NCBI GenBank assembly: GCA_044868295.1
Contig: JBIOWF010000198.1
Location: 1-28,650, forward strand
DNA: 28,650 bases
Direction of reading: 5' to 3'
DNA from: JBIOWF01 sp044868295
Lineage (GTDB): Bacteria; Actinomycetota; Actinomycetes; Streptosporangiales; Streptosporangiaceae
Shown here: positions 1 to 7,513 of the stretch, piece after piece
Numbering within the stretch: position 1 is the stretch's first letter
Layout of the letters: each line of letters starts with the position of its first letter
The notes under the pieces: model-generated
The model's database searches: none
Told to the model about the DNA's origin: nothing
Seen by the model: only the letters and a program-made list of their open reading frames with translations
Position numbers and translations under genes: made by a program

Positions 1-861
1 ATCAAGACCACGGCCAAGAGACAGGCCATCGACCTGGCCATCACCATGGTGGATCTCACCACGCTGGAGGGCGCCGACACCCCCGGCAAGGTCAGGGCCA
101 TGTGCGCCAAGGCCGTCCGCCCTGACCCCACGGATCAGTCGGTTCCCCGGGTCGCCGCCGTCTGCGTCTACCCGGACCTGGTGGCGACAGCCGTACAGGC
201 CCTGGGCGGCTCGGGTGTGAAGGTGGCCTCGGTCGCGACGGCCTTCCCGAGCGGGCGGTCGTCCCTCGACGTGAAGGTGACCGACACCGCGCTCGCCGTG
301 GCGGAGGGAGCCGACGAGATCGACATGGTGATCGACCGGGGCGCCTTCCTGGCCGGGGACTACGTGAAGGTCTTCGAGGAGATCGCCGCGATCAAGGCCG
401 CGTGCGGTCGCGCCGGAGACGCGAACGGTGAGAGCGGTCCGAGCCGTGAGCACGGCGCGCATCTCAAGGTGATCCTGGAGACGGGCGAGCTCGCGACGTA
501 CGACAACGTGCGCCGCGCCTCCTGGCTGGCGATGCTCGCGGGCGCCGACTTCATCAAGACCTCGACCGGCAAGGTCTCCCCGGCGGCGACGCTCCCCGTT
601 ACGCTGATCATGCTGGAGGCCGTACGGGACTTCCGGCTCCAGACAGGACGGATGGTGGGCGTGAAGCCGGCCGGCGGCATCCGGACGACCAAGGACGCGA
701 TCAAATACCTGGTGCTCGTCAACGAGACCGCGGGTCCCGGCTGGCTGAACCCGGACTGGTTCCGGCTCGGCGCCTCCACGCTCCTCAACGACCTGCTCAT
801 GCAGCGCCAGAAGATGGCCACCGGCCGCTACTCCGGCCCCGACTACTTCACCTTGGACTGA
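1..861 (+). CDS. deoC: deoxyribose-phosphate aldolase (5' partial)
   Basis: Cleaves 2-deoxyribose 5-phosphate to glyceraldehyde 3-phosphate and acetaldehyde, the last step of deoxynucleoside catabolism in the cytoplasm. The reading frame is open from base 1, and the residues before the first internal ATG (base 46) already match the family (IKTTAKRQAIDLAITMVDLT), so the true start lies outside the window. The Schiff-base lysine is in the motif FIKTSTGK (codon 556-558), and the second conserved lysine is in GVKPAGGIRTTKDA. About a dozen residues rich in Gly, Ser and Asn (near bases 412-460, between ACGRA and HLKVILE) look like a lineage-specific insertion compared with Streptomyces DeoC as I remember it. 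The stop codon overlaps the start of the next gene by one base, so the two are translationally coupled and the aldehyde product can go directly to the dehydrogenase. Confidence 0.95.
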   Translation: MKTTAKRQAIDLAITMVDLTTLEGADTPGKVRAMCAKAVRPDPTDQSVPRVAAVCVYPDLVATAVQALGGSGVKVASVATAFPSGRSSLDVKVTDTALAVAEGADEIDMVIDRGAFLAGDYVKVFEEIAAIKAACGRAGDANGESGPSREHGAHLKVILETGELATYDNVRRASWLAMLAGADFIKTSTGKVSPAATLPVTLIMLEAVRDFRLQTGRMVGVKPAGGIRTTKDAIKYLVLVNETAGPGWLNPDWFRLGASTLLNDLLMQRQKMATGRYSGPDYFTLD

Positions 862-2318
862 TGGCGATGTTCGAATACGCACCGGCCCCCGAGTCGCGCG
901 ACGTCGTCGACATCAAGCCGTCCTACGGGCTGTTCATCAACGGCGAGTTCGTCGACGGTGCGGGCAAGGCCTTCAAGACGATCAATCCGGCGAGCGAGGA
1001 AGTGCTGGCCGAGGTGGCGAGCGCGTCCGAGGAGGACGTCGACCGGGCGGTCCAGGCCGCCAGGAAGGCATTCACCACCTGGTCGGCGTTGCCGGGCTCC
1101 GAGCGGGCCAAATACATCTTCCGGATCGCCAGGATCATCCAGGAGCGGTCGCGGGAGCTGGCCGTGCTGGAGTCGCTCGACAACGGCAAGCCCATCCGCG
1201 AGTCCCGTGACGTGGACCTGCCGCTGGTGGCGGCCCACTTCTTCTACTACGCGGGCTGGGCCGACAAGCTGCGACATGCCGGGTTCGGCCGGAGGTCGAC
1301 GGGCGAGCACAGCGGGGCGGATCCCAAGCCGCTGGGCGTGGCCGGTCAGGTCATCCCGTGGAACTTCCCGCTGCTCATGCTGGCGTGGAAGATCGCCCCC
1401 GCGCTGGCCTGCGGCAACACCGTCGTGCTCAAGCCGGCGGAGACCACACCGCTGACGGCGCTGGCGTTCGCGGACATCTGCCGGCAGGCCGACCTGCCGT
1501 CCGGCGTCGTGAACATCGTGACCGGCGCGGGCGAGACCGGCGCGGCCGTGGTGAACCACCCCGACGTCGACAAGGTCGCGTTCACCGGCTCCACCGAGGT
1601 CGGCCGGATCATCGCCAGGAGCGTCGCCGGGTCGAACAAGAAGGTCACCCTTGAGCTCGGCGGCAAGGCCGCGAACATCGTGTTCGAGGACGCGGCTCTG
1701 GACCAGGCGGTCGAGGGCATCGTCAACGGCATCTTCTTCAACCAGGGACACGTCTGCTGCGCGGGCTCCCGGCTGCTCGTCCAGGAGTCGATCCAGGAAG
1801 AGCTGCTGGTCGCGTTGAAGCGGCGGCTGTCCACGCTCAGGCTCGGCGACCCGCTGGACAAGAACACCGACATCGGCGCGATCAACTCCGCCGCCCAGCT
1901 CGCCAAGATCCGTGAGCTCTCCGAGGCGGGCGTCATGGAGGGCGCCGAGCGGTGGTCTCCCGCCTGCCCGATCCCCGACAGGGGCTTCTGGTATCCGCCG
2001 ACCGTCTTCACCGGTGTCGCGCAGTCGCACCGCATCGCCCGGGAGGAGATCTTCGGTCCGGTGCTGTCCGTGCTGACGTTCCGCACTCCCGCCGAGGCGG
2101 TCGAGAAGGCCAACAACACGCCTTTCGGGCTGTCGGCCGGGGTGTGGACGGAGAAGGGTTCGCTGATGCTGTGGATGGCGTCCAAGCTGCGGGCCGGTGT
2201 GGTCTGGTCCAACACGTTCAACCGTTTCGACCCCACATCGCCTTTCGGCGGTTACAAGGAGTCCGGCTACGGCCGTGAAGGCGGGCGGCACGGGCTGGAG
2301 GCCTATCTTGCTGTGTGA
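861..2318 (+). CDS. NAD(P)-dependent aldehyde dehydrogenase
   Basis: Oxidises an aldehyde to the acid; next to deoC the likely substrate is acetaldehyde from deoxyribose 5-phosphate (inference). The protein has 485 residues, the full length for the superfamily. Visible motifs are the PWNFPLL cofactor loop (near residue 165), FTGSTEVG, the general-base Glu265 in LELGGK, and the nucleophile in NQGHVCCAGSR, where the first Cys (residue 299) aligns with Cys302 of ALDH2. The C-terminal SPFGGYKESGYGREGG motif is intact. The start is the ATG overlapping the deoC stop (TGATG). A second, shorter aldehyde dehydrogenase-like gene follows after 179 bases. Confidence 0.93.
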   Translation: MAMFEYAPAPESRDVVDIKPSYGLFINGEFVDGAGKAFKTINPASEEVLAEVASASEEDVDRAVQAARKAFTTWSALPGSERAKYIFRIARIIQERSRELAVLESLDNGKPIRESRDVDLPLVAAHFFYYAGWADKLRHAGFGRRSTGEHSGADPKPLGVAGQVIPWNFPLLMLAWKIAPALACGNTVVLKPAETTPLTALAFADICRQADLPSGVVNIVTGAGETGAAVVNHPDVDKVAFTGSTEVGRIIARSVAGSNKKVTLELGGKAANIVFEDAALDQAVEGIVNGIFFNQGHVCCAGSRLLVQESIQEELLVALKRRLSTLRLGDPLDKNTDIGAINSAAQLAKIRELSEAGVMEGAERWSPACPIPDRGFWYPPTVFTGVAQSHRIAREEIFGPVLSVLTFRTPAEAVEKANNTPFGLSAGVWTEKGSLMLWMASKLRAGVVWSNTFNRFDPTSPFGGYKESGYGREGGRHGLEAYLAV

Positions 2319-2497
2319 TCATCGCCGCAGGCGGCGGCTCGTGCGCCGCGCCGTCGCCGGCGCGGGCAACGGCTACACGCGTGCCCATCGTTCCGCGCGC
2401 TTTGCCGTACGGCGCGGCTGGTTCGCCCACCGTGGCGGGATCTGCCGGTGCGGCCAGGTCTACGAGCCGGCCCGTCCACTCGAGATCGGATCCTTCG

Positions 2498-3364
2498 ATG
2501 AGTGAGCGTCTGGCCGTGCGAAAGACGTACAAGCTGTTCATCGGCGGCGCGTTCCCGCGATCCGAGAGCGGAAGGTCCTATGTCGTGACCTCGTCCAAGG
2601 GCGATTTCCTGGCCAACGCGTCCAAGGCCTCACGTAAGGACGCCAGGGACGCCGTGGTCGCCGCGCGCAAGGCGTTCCCTGGCTGGTCGTCTGGGACCGC
2701 CTACAACCGGGGCCAGATCCTCTATCGCATCGCCGAGATGCTGGAAGGACGCCGGGCGCAGTTCGTCGCCGAGCTCGTCGAGGCCGACGGGGTGCCGGCG
2801 AAGAAGGCGGGCGAGCTGGTGGACGCGGCCGTCGACCGGCTCGTCTGGTACGCGGGATGGGCCGACAAGATCGGTGCGATCCGGGGTTCGGCGAACCCGG
2901 TGGCCGGGCCGTACTTCAACCTGTCCAGCACCGAGCCCACCGGCGTCGTCGCGATCATCGCACCGGCCGAGGGCCCGCTGCTCGGTCTCCTGAGCGTGAT
3001 CGCCCCGGTGATCGTCACCGGCAACACCTGTGTCGTGGTCGCGTCGGAGCGGGCGCCGCTGCCGTCGATCACGCTGGCCGAGGTGCTCGCCACGTCGGAC
3101 CTGCCCGGCGGCGTGGTCAACATCCTCACCGGATCCGCCAAGGAGATCGCGCCCTGGCTGGCCGGGCACATGGACGTCAACGCCATCGACCTCACGGGCG
3201 CGACCGCCGAGCTTGCCGTGACCTGCGAGGAGCTGGCCGCGGAGAACCTCAAGCGGGTCCTCCGCCCGGCTCCCCAGAAGATCGACTGGCTGGCGGATCC
3301 CGGTACGGAGCGCATGACGGCCTTCCTCGAGACCAAGACCGTCTGGCACCCGATCGGGATCTAG
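2498..3364 (+). CDS. short aldehyde dehydrogenase-like protein without catalytic residues
   Basis: 288 residues that match the N-terminal, cofactor-binding part of aldehyde dehydrogenases (KTYKLFIGGAFPRSESGR, SRKDARDAVVAARKAFPGW, YNRGQILYRIAEMLEGRR, then a VITGNT-like region). The part carrying ELGGK and the catalytic cysteine is absent; the protein ends in KTVWHPIGI soon after the Rossmann region. It is not an obvious frameshift product, because similar short partners follow deoC and an aldehyde dehydrogenase in Streptomyces (from memory). It may be a structural or regulatory partner of the full enzyme; its function is unproven. The frame is open back to 2315, but that stretch has no family similarity, so I chose the ATG at 2498. 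No strong ribosome binding site is visible. Confidence 0.82.
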   Translation: MSERLAVRKTYKLFIGGAFPRSESGRSYVVTSSKGDFLANASKASRKDARDAVVAARKAFPGWSSGTAYNRGQILYRIAEMLEGRRAQFVAELVEADGVPAKKAGELVDAAVDRLVWYAGWADKIGAIRGSANPVAGPYFNLSSTEPTGVVAIIAPAEGPLLGLLSVIAPVIVTGNTCVVVASERAPLPSITLAEVLATSDLPGGVVNILTGSAKEIAPWLAGHMDVNAIDLTGATAELAVTCEELAAENLKRVLRPAPQKIDWLADPGTERMTAFLETKTVWHPIGI

Positions 3365-3369
3365 ATCCC

Positions 3370-3406
3370 GTACGGCTCCCGCCCGCGCGCCGAGCGGGAG
3401 CCGTAC
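3370..3406. terminator. strong bidirectional hairpin between convergent genes
   Basis: A perfect 13-bp stem (GTACGGCTCCCGC and its complement at 3394-3406) with an 11-nt loop. It lies 6 bases after the aldehyde dehydrogenase-like stop and 64 bases past the 3' end of the amidase gene on the other strand. It lacks a long T run, as is usual for high-GC actinomycetes. The same stem sequence recurs after the glutamine synthetase gene. Confidence 0.8.
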
Positions 3407-3409
3407 CTG

Positions 3410-3480
3410 TCAGAGGGCCGAAATGCCCGCAACGGCCGAGTGCACTGCGGTCTGGATGTCCCGGCGGGTTCAGAGGGCCG
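3410..3480. repeat. 11-bp direct repeat around the amidase stop
   Basis: TCAGAGGGCCG occurs at 3410-3420 and again at 3470-3480, exactly 60 bases apart. The second copy contains the amidase stop codon. It looks like a small duplicated 3' end; no function can be read from it. Confidence 0.5.
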
Positions 3481-4810
3481 GGGCGTGACGGGGCCAGGGG
3501 CGGGCGGACTCCAGTTGGGCCGCCAGGCTCAGCAGTTGCGACTCGCCATTCGGCGGCGCGATCAGCTGGACGCCGATGGGCAGGCCGCTGGAATGCGTGC
3601 CGAAGGGCACGGTCAGCGCGGGCCATCCCGCGAGGTTCCACACCCCGGTCACCGGCGCGTAGTTCACGTTGACCATGACGCTCCTGGCCAGCCCGCGATC
3701 GCCCCAGCGCTCCGCCTTCGGCGGCACGTGCGCCAGGGTCGGGGTGACCAGCACGTCGGCGTTGCCGAACCACTGGTCGGCACCGCTCGCCCGCCACCGC
3801 TCTCGGCCACTGGTGCCGTCCAGCCGGAGTGCGCCGACCGCCCGCCCGGCGCGCGCGAGCGCGCGGGTCCGCGTCTCCAGTCGGCGCGGGTCCAAGGGGC
3901 GTGCGTTCTCCGCGGCGCATGAGAACCAGGTCGCGATCGTCGACAGGCCCAGCGACGTCGGCATCCGTTGGTCGTGATCGACGACCGTGTGCCCGGCGGT
4001 GCGGAGTGTCGCCCCGGCATCCTCGACGGCTCGCTGGAACTCCTTGTCCACCGAGAAGCCGATGGGCAACGGATTCGGGGCGATCGCGACCCGCAGCTCC
4101 TCGGTTGTCATCTGGGCGAGGGACATGTCGTCAGCCATGATCGCGAGAGCCAGTGCGGCGTCCGCCACCGTGGTCGCGAGCGGCCCGTTCTCGGACAGGG
4201 AGAACCAGTCGTGTTCGGGAGGTGGGACAAGCCCTTGACCTGGCTTGATGGACACGAGCCCGCAGCACGCTCCGGGGATGCGGAGCGAGCCGAGGCCATC
4301 GTTCCCGTGCGCGAGTGGCACCATCCCGGCGGCGACCGCGGCGGCGCTCCCGCCTGAGGATCCCCCGGGCGTCCGCTCCAGGTCCCACGGGTTGTGGGCG
4401 ATGCCGTACACGCTGTCGGCGAAGGCCACGAGGCACAACTCGGGCACGTTGGTGATCCCCACGACGACCGCGCCCGCCTGCCTGAGCCGCGCGACGACGG
4501 GATGATCCTCTGTGGCCGGCTGCTCAGGCGTTGCCGCCGAACCGTTGCGCGTCTCCTCGCCTCTGACACCCACGTTGTCCTTGATCGCGATCGGGACGCC
4601 CGCGAGCGGCAGTTCGGCGAGATCCTTCCGCTCCTGCACGGCCCGCGCTTCCCGGAGCGCTTCCTCGGCGCGCACTTTGCGGAACGCGCCGATCTTGGTG
4701 TCCCGCGCTTCGATCGCGTCGAGATGCTCCTCGACGACGGCGGAGACCGTCGTCTTGCCGTTACGTACGGCTTCTGCGATCTCTATGGCAGTCCGTCCCA
4801 CCCACGACAT
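3470..4810 (-). CDS. amidase-signature family hydrolase
   Basis: 446-residue amidase of the Ser-cisSer-Lys family, hydrolysing an unknown amide. The triad is visible: Lys77 in PIAIKDN, cis-Ser151 in TPGGSSGGSAAAVAAG, and nucleophile Ser175 in GLGSLRIPGACCG. The spacing of 24 residues between the two serines matches the family. The more usual DTGGSIR is here DGLGSLR, so the oxyanion loop is slightly divergent. The gene could equally be called a GatA-like amidase, but no gatB or gatC is nearby, so it is not the tRNA-dependent amidotransferase. It is monocistronic, convergent with the deoC operon. The start ATG at 4810 lacks a clear ribosome binding site. Confidence 0.9.
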   Translation of the reverse strand: MSWVGRTAIEIAEAVRNGKTTVSAVVEEHLDAIEARDTKIGAFRKVRAEEALREARAVQERKDLAELPLAGVPIAIKDNVGVRGEETRNGSAATPEQPATEDHPVVARLRQAGAVVVGITNVPELCLVAFADSVYGIAHNPWDLERTPGGSSGGSAAAVAAGMVPLAHGNDGLGSLRIPGACCGLVSIKPGQGLVPPPEHDWFSLSENGPLATTVADAALALAIMADDMSLAQMTTEELRVAIAPNPLPIGFSVDKEFQRAVEDAGATLRTAGHTVVDHDQRMPTSLGLSTIATWFSCAAENARPLDPRRLETRTRALARAGRAVGALRLDGTSGRERWRASGADQWFGNADVLVTPTLAHVPPKAERWGDRGLARSVMVNVNYAPVTGVWNLAGWPALTVPFGTHSSGLPIGVQLIAPPNGESQLLSLAAQLESARPWPRHAPAL

Positions 4811-4920
4811 GCCCAGAGTTTGGCTCTGTCCATGTGCCCTGTGAAGCTCTGCCAGGTCTCATTTGCCGTGTTCGGTGCATTTGGTGGGTGCACGATGACC
4901 GTGGTGCGCCATGCCTCCGC

Positions 4921-5026
4921 CGTGGGGCCCGCCCCTCGGCACTACAGAAGATAGATTTGCCCCTCGCCAAATCATGACAATTTGGGTGATCAAAAAGGGC
5001 TCTGTAGTAAGAAGGGGCGGCCCACG
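4921..5026. repeat. 106-bp imperfect inverted repeat (MITE-like or large hairpin)
   Basis: The two halves of this AT-richer stretch are imperfect complements. The outer arms are CGTGGGGCCCGCCCCT (4921-4936) against AGGGGCGGCCCACG (5013-5026); next come ACTACAGA (4941-4948) against TCTGTAGT (5001-5008), and at the centre CCAAAT (4967-4972) against ATTTGG (4980-4985). It is in the non-coding gap between two minus-strand genes. The size and long terminal inverted repeats resemble a miniature transposable element; ATGCC occurs close to both ends but not flush with them, so target duplication is unproven. A large transcription-stopping hairpin is the alternative. Confidence 0.6.
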
Positions 5027-5075
5027 ACTATGCCCGACCCGACGCTCGCCCGGCAGCCCCCTGCTCATGAGCTCC

Positions 5076-5253
5076 CGGCACGGGGTCGGCGGCCGAACGC
5101 GGCATGCGCCGGGGCCAGGGTCGTGACGGATCCCCGCCAGAGAGGTCGGCGAGGCGTGAGAGCTCGGCGACGCGTGAGCGCTCGGCACGGTGTCGGCGAT
5201 GCCTTCACCATGAAAGCGAGAGCCGACGCGGTGCGGGGTCAGGGTCGTGACGG
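5076..5253. repeat. degenerate direct duplication in the gene-free gap
   Basis: CGGCACGGGGTCGGCG (5076-5091) is repeated as CGGCACGGTGTCGGCG (5183-5198), and CAGGGTCGTGACGG occurs identically at 5116-5129 and 5240-5253. The pairs are offset by 107 and 124 bases, so this looks like an old duplication of about 110 bases with later insertions. The last copy runs into the 3' end of the next gene. The rest of the gap 4811-5238 holds only the inverted repeat and no supportable gene. Confidence 0.5.
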
Positions 5254-5526
5254 GCTTCGCGAGATGAGCTCGGCGACGGTGACGCGGTAGTGGTAGCGGT
5301 CCTTGGCCCCCCGGACCATGGTCAGCCACATGTCCTCGTTGATGCGGTAGACGGCACGCTCCTGTTCGAACGTGGGGTGCTTGGGCACATGGCGGGCCGC
5401 CAGCTCGCGAGCGATGACGCGCGCTTCCTCTCGCTCACCCTTGACCTCGTAGATGTCCGAGATCCGCCACTCACGGCGGTCCATGCTTCCGATGTTCTCC
5501 TCGATGAGGACACGCCACTGGCTCAT
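5239..5526 (-). CDS. small conserved hypothetical protein
   Basis: 95 residues starting MSQWRVLIEENIGSMDRREW. I do not recognise a named domain; it looks like a compact alpha/beta protein with aromatic and charged residues (RISDIYEVKGEREEARVIA, YRINEDMWLTMVRG, RYHYRVTVAELI). There is no signal peptide or membrane segment. An in-frame ATG at 5538, preceded by GGAA, is an alternative start; I preferred 5526 because similar actinomycete proteins, as I remember them, begin there. It lies 82 bases downstream of the rho paralogue on the same strand, with a small hairpin between, so it may be co-transcribed. It overlaps the end of the direct duplication. Confidence 0.65.
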   Translation of the reverse strand: MSQWRVLIEENIGSMDRREWRISDIYEVKGEREEARVIARELAARHVPKHPTFEQERAVYRINEDMWLTMVRGAKDRYHYRVTVAELISRSPSRP

Positions 5527-5560
5527 GCTCGTGATCATGCCTGTTCCGTACGGCTTTCGC

Positions 5561-5577
5561 ACGTGCGTACGGCACGT
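5561..5577 (-). terminator. small hairpin between rho paralogue and small gene
   Basis: ACGTGC and GCACGT form a perfect 6-bp stem around GTACG, 30 bases past the rho stop on the minus strand and followed there by further GTACGG sequence. It could be a weak terminator or processing site between the two genes. No T run is present. Confidence 0.35.
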
Positions 5578-5607
5578 CATTTCACACGCCCGGGACTGGG
5601 CATGGGG

Positions 5608-6822
5608 TCAGGCGCGCTGGAGGGAGAGCAGGAACTCGGCGTTGGAACCGGTGTTCTTCATCTTCGCGAGGAAAGACTCGAACGACTCCTGGTTGTGCAG
5701 CGCCTTGCGGAGCTGCCATACGAGAGGGAGCTCGGCGTGGTCGAGGAGGAGTTCCTCGCGGCGGGTGCCGGACTCGGTGACGTTGACGGACGGGAAAACG
5801 CGCTTCTCGGAGAGGCCGCGGCTCAGCCGAAGCTCCATGTTCCCGGTGCTCTTGAACTCCTCGAAGAGGTTGTCGTCCATTCTGGAGCCGGTCTCGACGA
5901 GGGCGGTCGCGAGAATCGTGAGGGAGCCGCTCTCCTGGAGATTGCGCGCTGCGCCCAGGACACGCTTGGGCGGATGTACGGCGCGCGCGTCGATGCCACC
6001 GGTCAGGACACGGCCACCGCCGGGCATCGAGTTGTTGTACGCGCGACCAAGGCGAGTGATCGAGTCGATGAGCATGACCACGTCGTGGCCGAGCTCGACG
6101 AGCCGCTTGGCCCGCTCGATCGCGAGCTCGGTGACGGCGATGTGATCCTCGGCGGGACGGTCGAACGTGGACGCGATGACCTCGGCTTGCACGGATTCCC
6201 GCATGTCGGTGACCTCTTCGGGCCGCTCGTCGACGAGCACGACCATGAGATGGCATTCCGGGTGGTTGATGGTGATCGCGTTGGCGACCTCCTTGAGCAG
6301 CATGGTCTTACCGGCCTTGGGCGGTGCCACGATCAGGCCGCGCTGGCCCTTGCCGATCGGTGCCACCAGGTCGATGACGCGGGTGGACAGCACGCCGGAC
6401 GTGGTCTCCAGTCGCAGGCGCTCGACGGGATGGATCGGGGTCAGCTCGGCGAAGTCCCTGCGGGGCGCGTCCGGAGGCATGCCGTTGACGGTGTCGAGCG
6501 AGGTGAGTTTGCCGCCATGTGCCGTGCCGTGGACGACGTCGCCGGTGCGTGAACCGTGCTCGCGTACGAGAGCGAGCGGGACGAGCACATCCTTGCGGGC
6601 GGCCAGGTAGCCCGCCGTCCGCAGGAAGGCGGTCTTGGCTTTGACGTCGAGGACGCCCGTCACGGTCTCGGGGTTCGCGGGGAGCTTGGCCGTACGGCCG
6701 GCGGAGGGTGGGGTGTCGCCGTTTCGGCCCGCCGTACGGCTCGCACGGCTTGCGGTGTCGGCCGCACGCGGCGCAGCGGCACTACCCGTTCGGCGCTTTT
6801 GATTGGTGGTGAGGGTTGTCAT
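5608..6822 (-). CDS. rho: transcription termination factor Rho, short paralogue
   Basis: A hexameric RNA helicase type protein that would use ATP to release transcripts. It has 404 residues; actinomycete housekeeping Rho is much longer (about 600-700, from memory). The N-terminus (1-50) is a short basic, Ala/Thr-rich tail with no N-terminal helical domain. A cold-shock-type primary RNA-binding domain follows (GVLDVKAKTAFLRTAGYL, residues 56-73, to about 105). The ATPase core is complete: Walker A APPKAGKT (166-173), VDERPEEVTDM, Walker B ending LIDSITRLGRAYN (251-263), Q-loop GGGRVLTGGIDA, and SGTRREELLL. The bicyclomycin-pocket residues I can align look like the sensitive type (Leu, not Met, before VDER). 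A good ribosome binding site (AAAGGA, 6830-6835) precedes the ATG. The long leader suggests autoregulation. Confidence 0.92.
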   Translation of the reverse strand: MTTLTTNQKRRTGSAAAPRAADTASRASRTAGRNGDTPPSAGRTAKLPANPETVTGVLDVKAKTAFLRTAGYLAARKDVLVPLALVREHGSRTGDVVHGTAHGGKLTSLDTVNGMPPDAPRRDFAELTPIHPVERLRLETTSGVLSTRVIDLVAPIGKGQRGLIVAPPKAGKTMLLKEVANAITINHPECHLMVVLVDERPEEVTDMRESVQAEVIASTFDRPAEDHIAVTELAIERAKRLVELGHDVVMLIDSITRLGRAYNNSMPGGGRVLTGGIDARAVHPPKRVLGAARNLQESGSLTILATALVETGSRMDDNLFEEFKSTGNMELRLSRGLSEKRVFPSVNVTESGTRREELLLDHAELPLVWQLRKALHNQESFESFLAKMKNTGSNAEFLLSLQRA

Positions 6823-6872
6823 GATCGAATCCTTTGAAATGGGGGATGGGTGAACGGCGTGTGCCCGTCTGG

Positions 6873-6983
6873 CCTCGGATGACCTGGAATGGGCCGGTAC
6901 CGTGCCGCCGTCGGCCTCGGATGGCCACGGTCGGCCACGAATGGGCCGGTAACGTGGCGCCGTTGACCTCGGATGGGCCGGTA
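6873..6983 (-). promoter_or_regulatory. repeated C-rich motifs in the rho leader
   Basis: Read on the + strand, CCTCGGATG occurs at 6873-6881, 6915-6923 and 6967-6975, and ATGGGCCGGTA at 6889-6899, 6941-6951 and 6973-6983. In the rho transcript these become CATCCGAGG and TACCGGCCCAT, pyrimidine-rich segments 42-52 bases apart and ending about 50 bases before the start codon. Repeated C-rich elements in a rho leader suggest a Rho loading (rut-like) autoregulatory site. This is an inference from position and composition. Confidence 0.4.
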
Positions 6984-7513
6984 TGTCGGGCTTCCAAGCC
7001 CTTTGGGGTTCGGGGTCGTGCCGGGCCTCGTGCTTTCACGCTGCCGGGCGTACATGGCCGCTGGGTGGAACAAGGGCCACGACTGAGGCTGCCTCGGGAA
7101 CGCCCTGCCTTGTCCGGCGGGTCTCACACAAACGTGTGACGGCCGGGGCGGATGCTCGCGCGGCCGCTGGGCTTACTGTCCAAGGCCACCGCTGCGCGTC
7201 GGGCGGCCACGGCCGGCTACCGCCGCGGACGAGCTGGGCAGGTGAACCGTGCCCACCAGTTCCTACAGAGGCGACAGCCACGGTCGGGCAGATGGTCGAC
7301 CGTCGTGAGTTCTTGAACGACCGAGCGTACGTACCCGAGGGGGTGTGGCCGAGAAACGTTGCCGCTGATGAAGAACGACCGCTGAGGCGCTGCGAGGAAA
7401 CCGTCACATTGCATGTGCCCTTGCCGGGCCAGAGACATGCGATCTACGTGAATGCTAACACCTGTAGCGGCGGGATGATTCCCTCGACCGTCCTCGGGTT
7501 CCCTGGGGGAGCT
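6984..7513. other. gene-poor stretch upstream of rho paralogue
   Basis: I find no convincing gene here. Short open frames on both strands have low third-position GC and no family similarity. The visible structure is a palindrome TCACAC-AAAC-GTGTGA at 7124-7139, flanked by CCGGC and GCCGG, which could be an operator or hairpin. The rest could hold the rho promoter and a long untranslated leader. Confidence 0.5.
7124..7139. promoter_or_regulatory. palindromic operator-like site
   Basis: TCACAC and GTGTGA are exact complements separated by AAAC. The outer bases CCGGC (7114-7118) and GCCGG (7142-7146) also pair. It lies about 300 bases upstream of the rho paralogue on its coding strand. The bound factor is unknown. 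Confidence 0.3.

Noticed and set aside
843..2291. 482-codon open frame on the - strand
   Set aside because: Antisense of the aldehyde dehydrogenase gene, which has all its motifs; the opposite translation looks like a composition artefact.
2315..2497. N-terminal extension of the short aldehyde dehydrogenase-like protein
   Set aside because: The 61 extra codons are Ala/Pro/Arg/Ser-rich with no family similarity; the homologous part begins at the ATG at 2498.
7217..7438. Possible small Cys-containing protein upstream of the rho paralogue, - strand
   Set aside because: Third-position GC is clearly lower than in the neighbouring genes and no ribosome binding site or domain is visible; more likely leader sequence.
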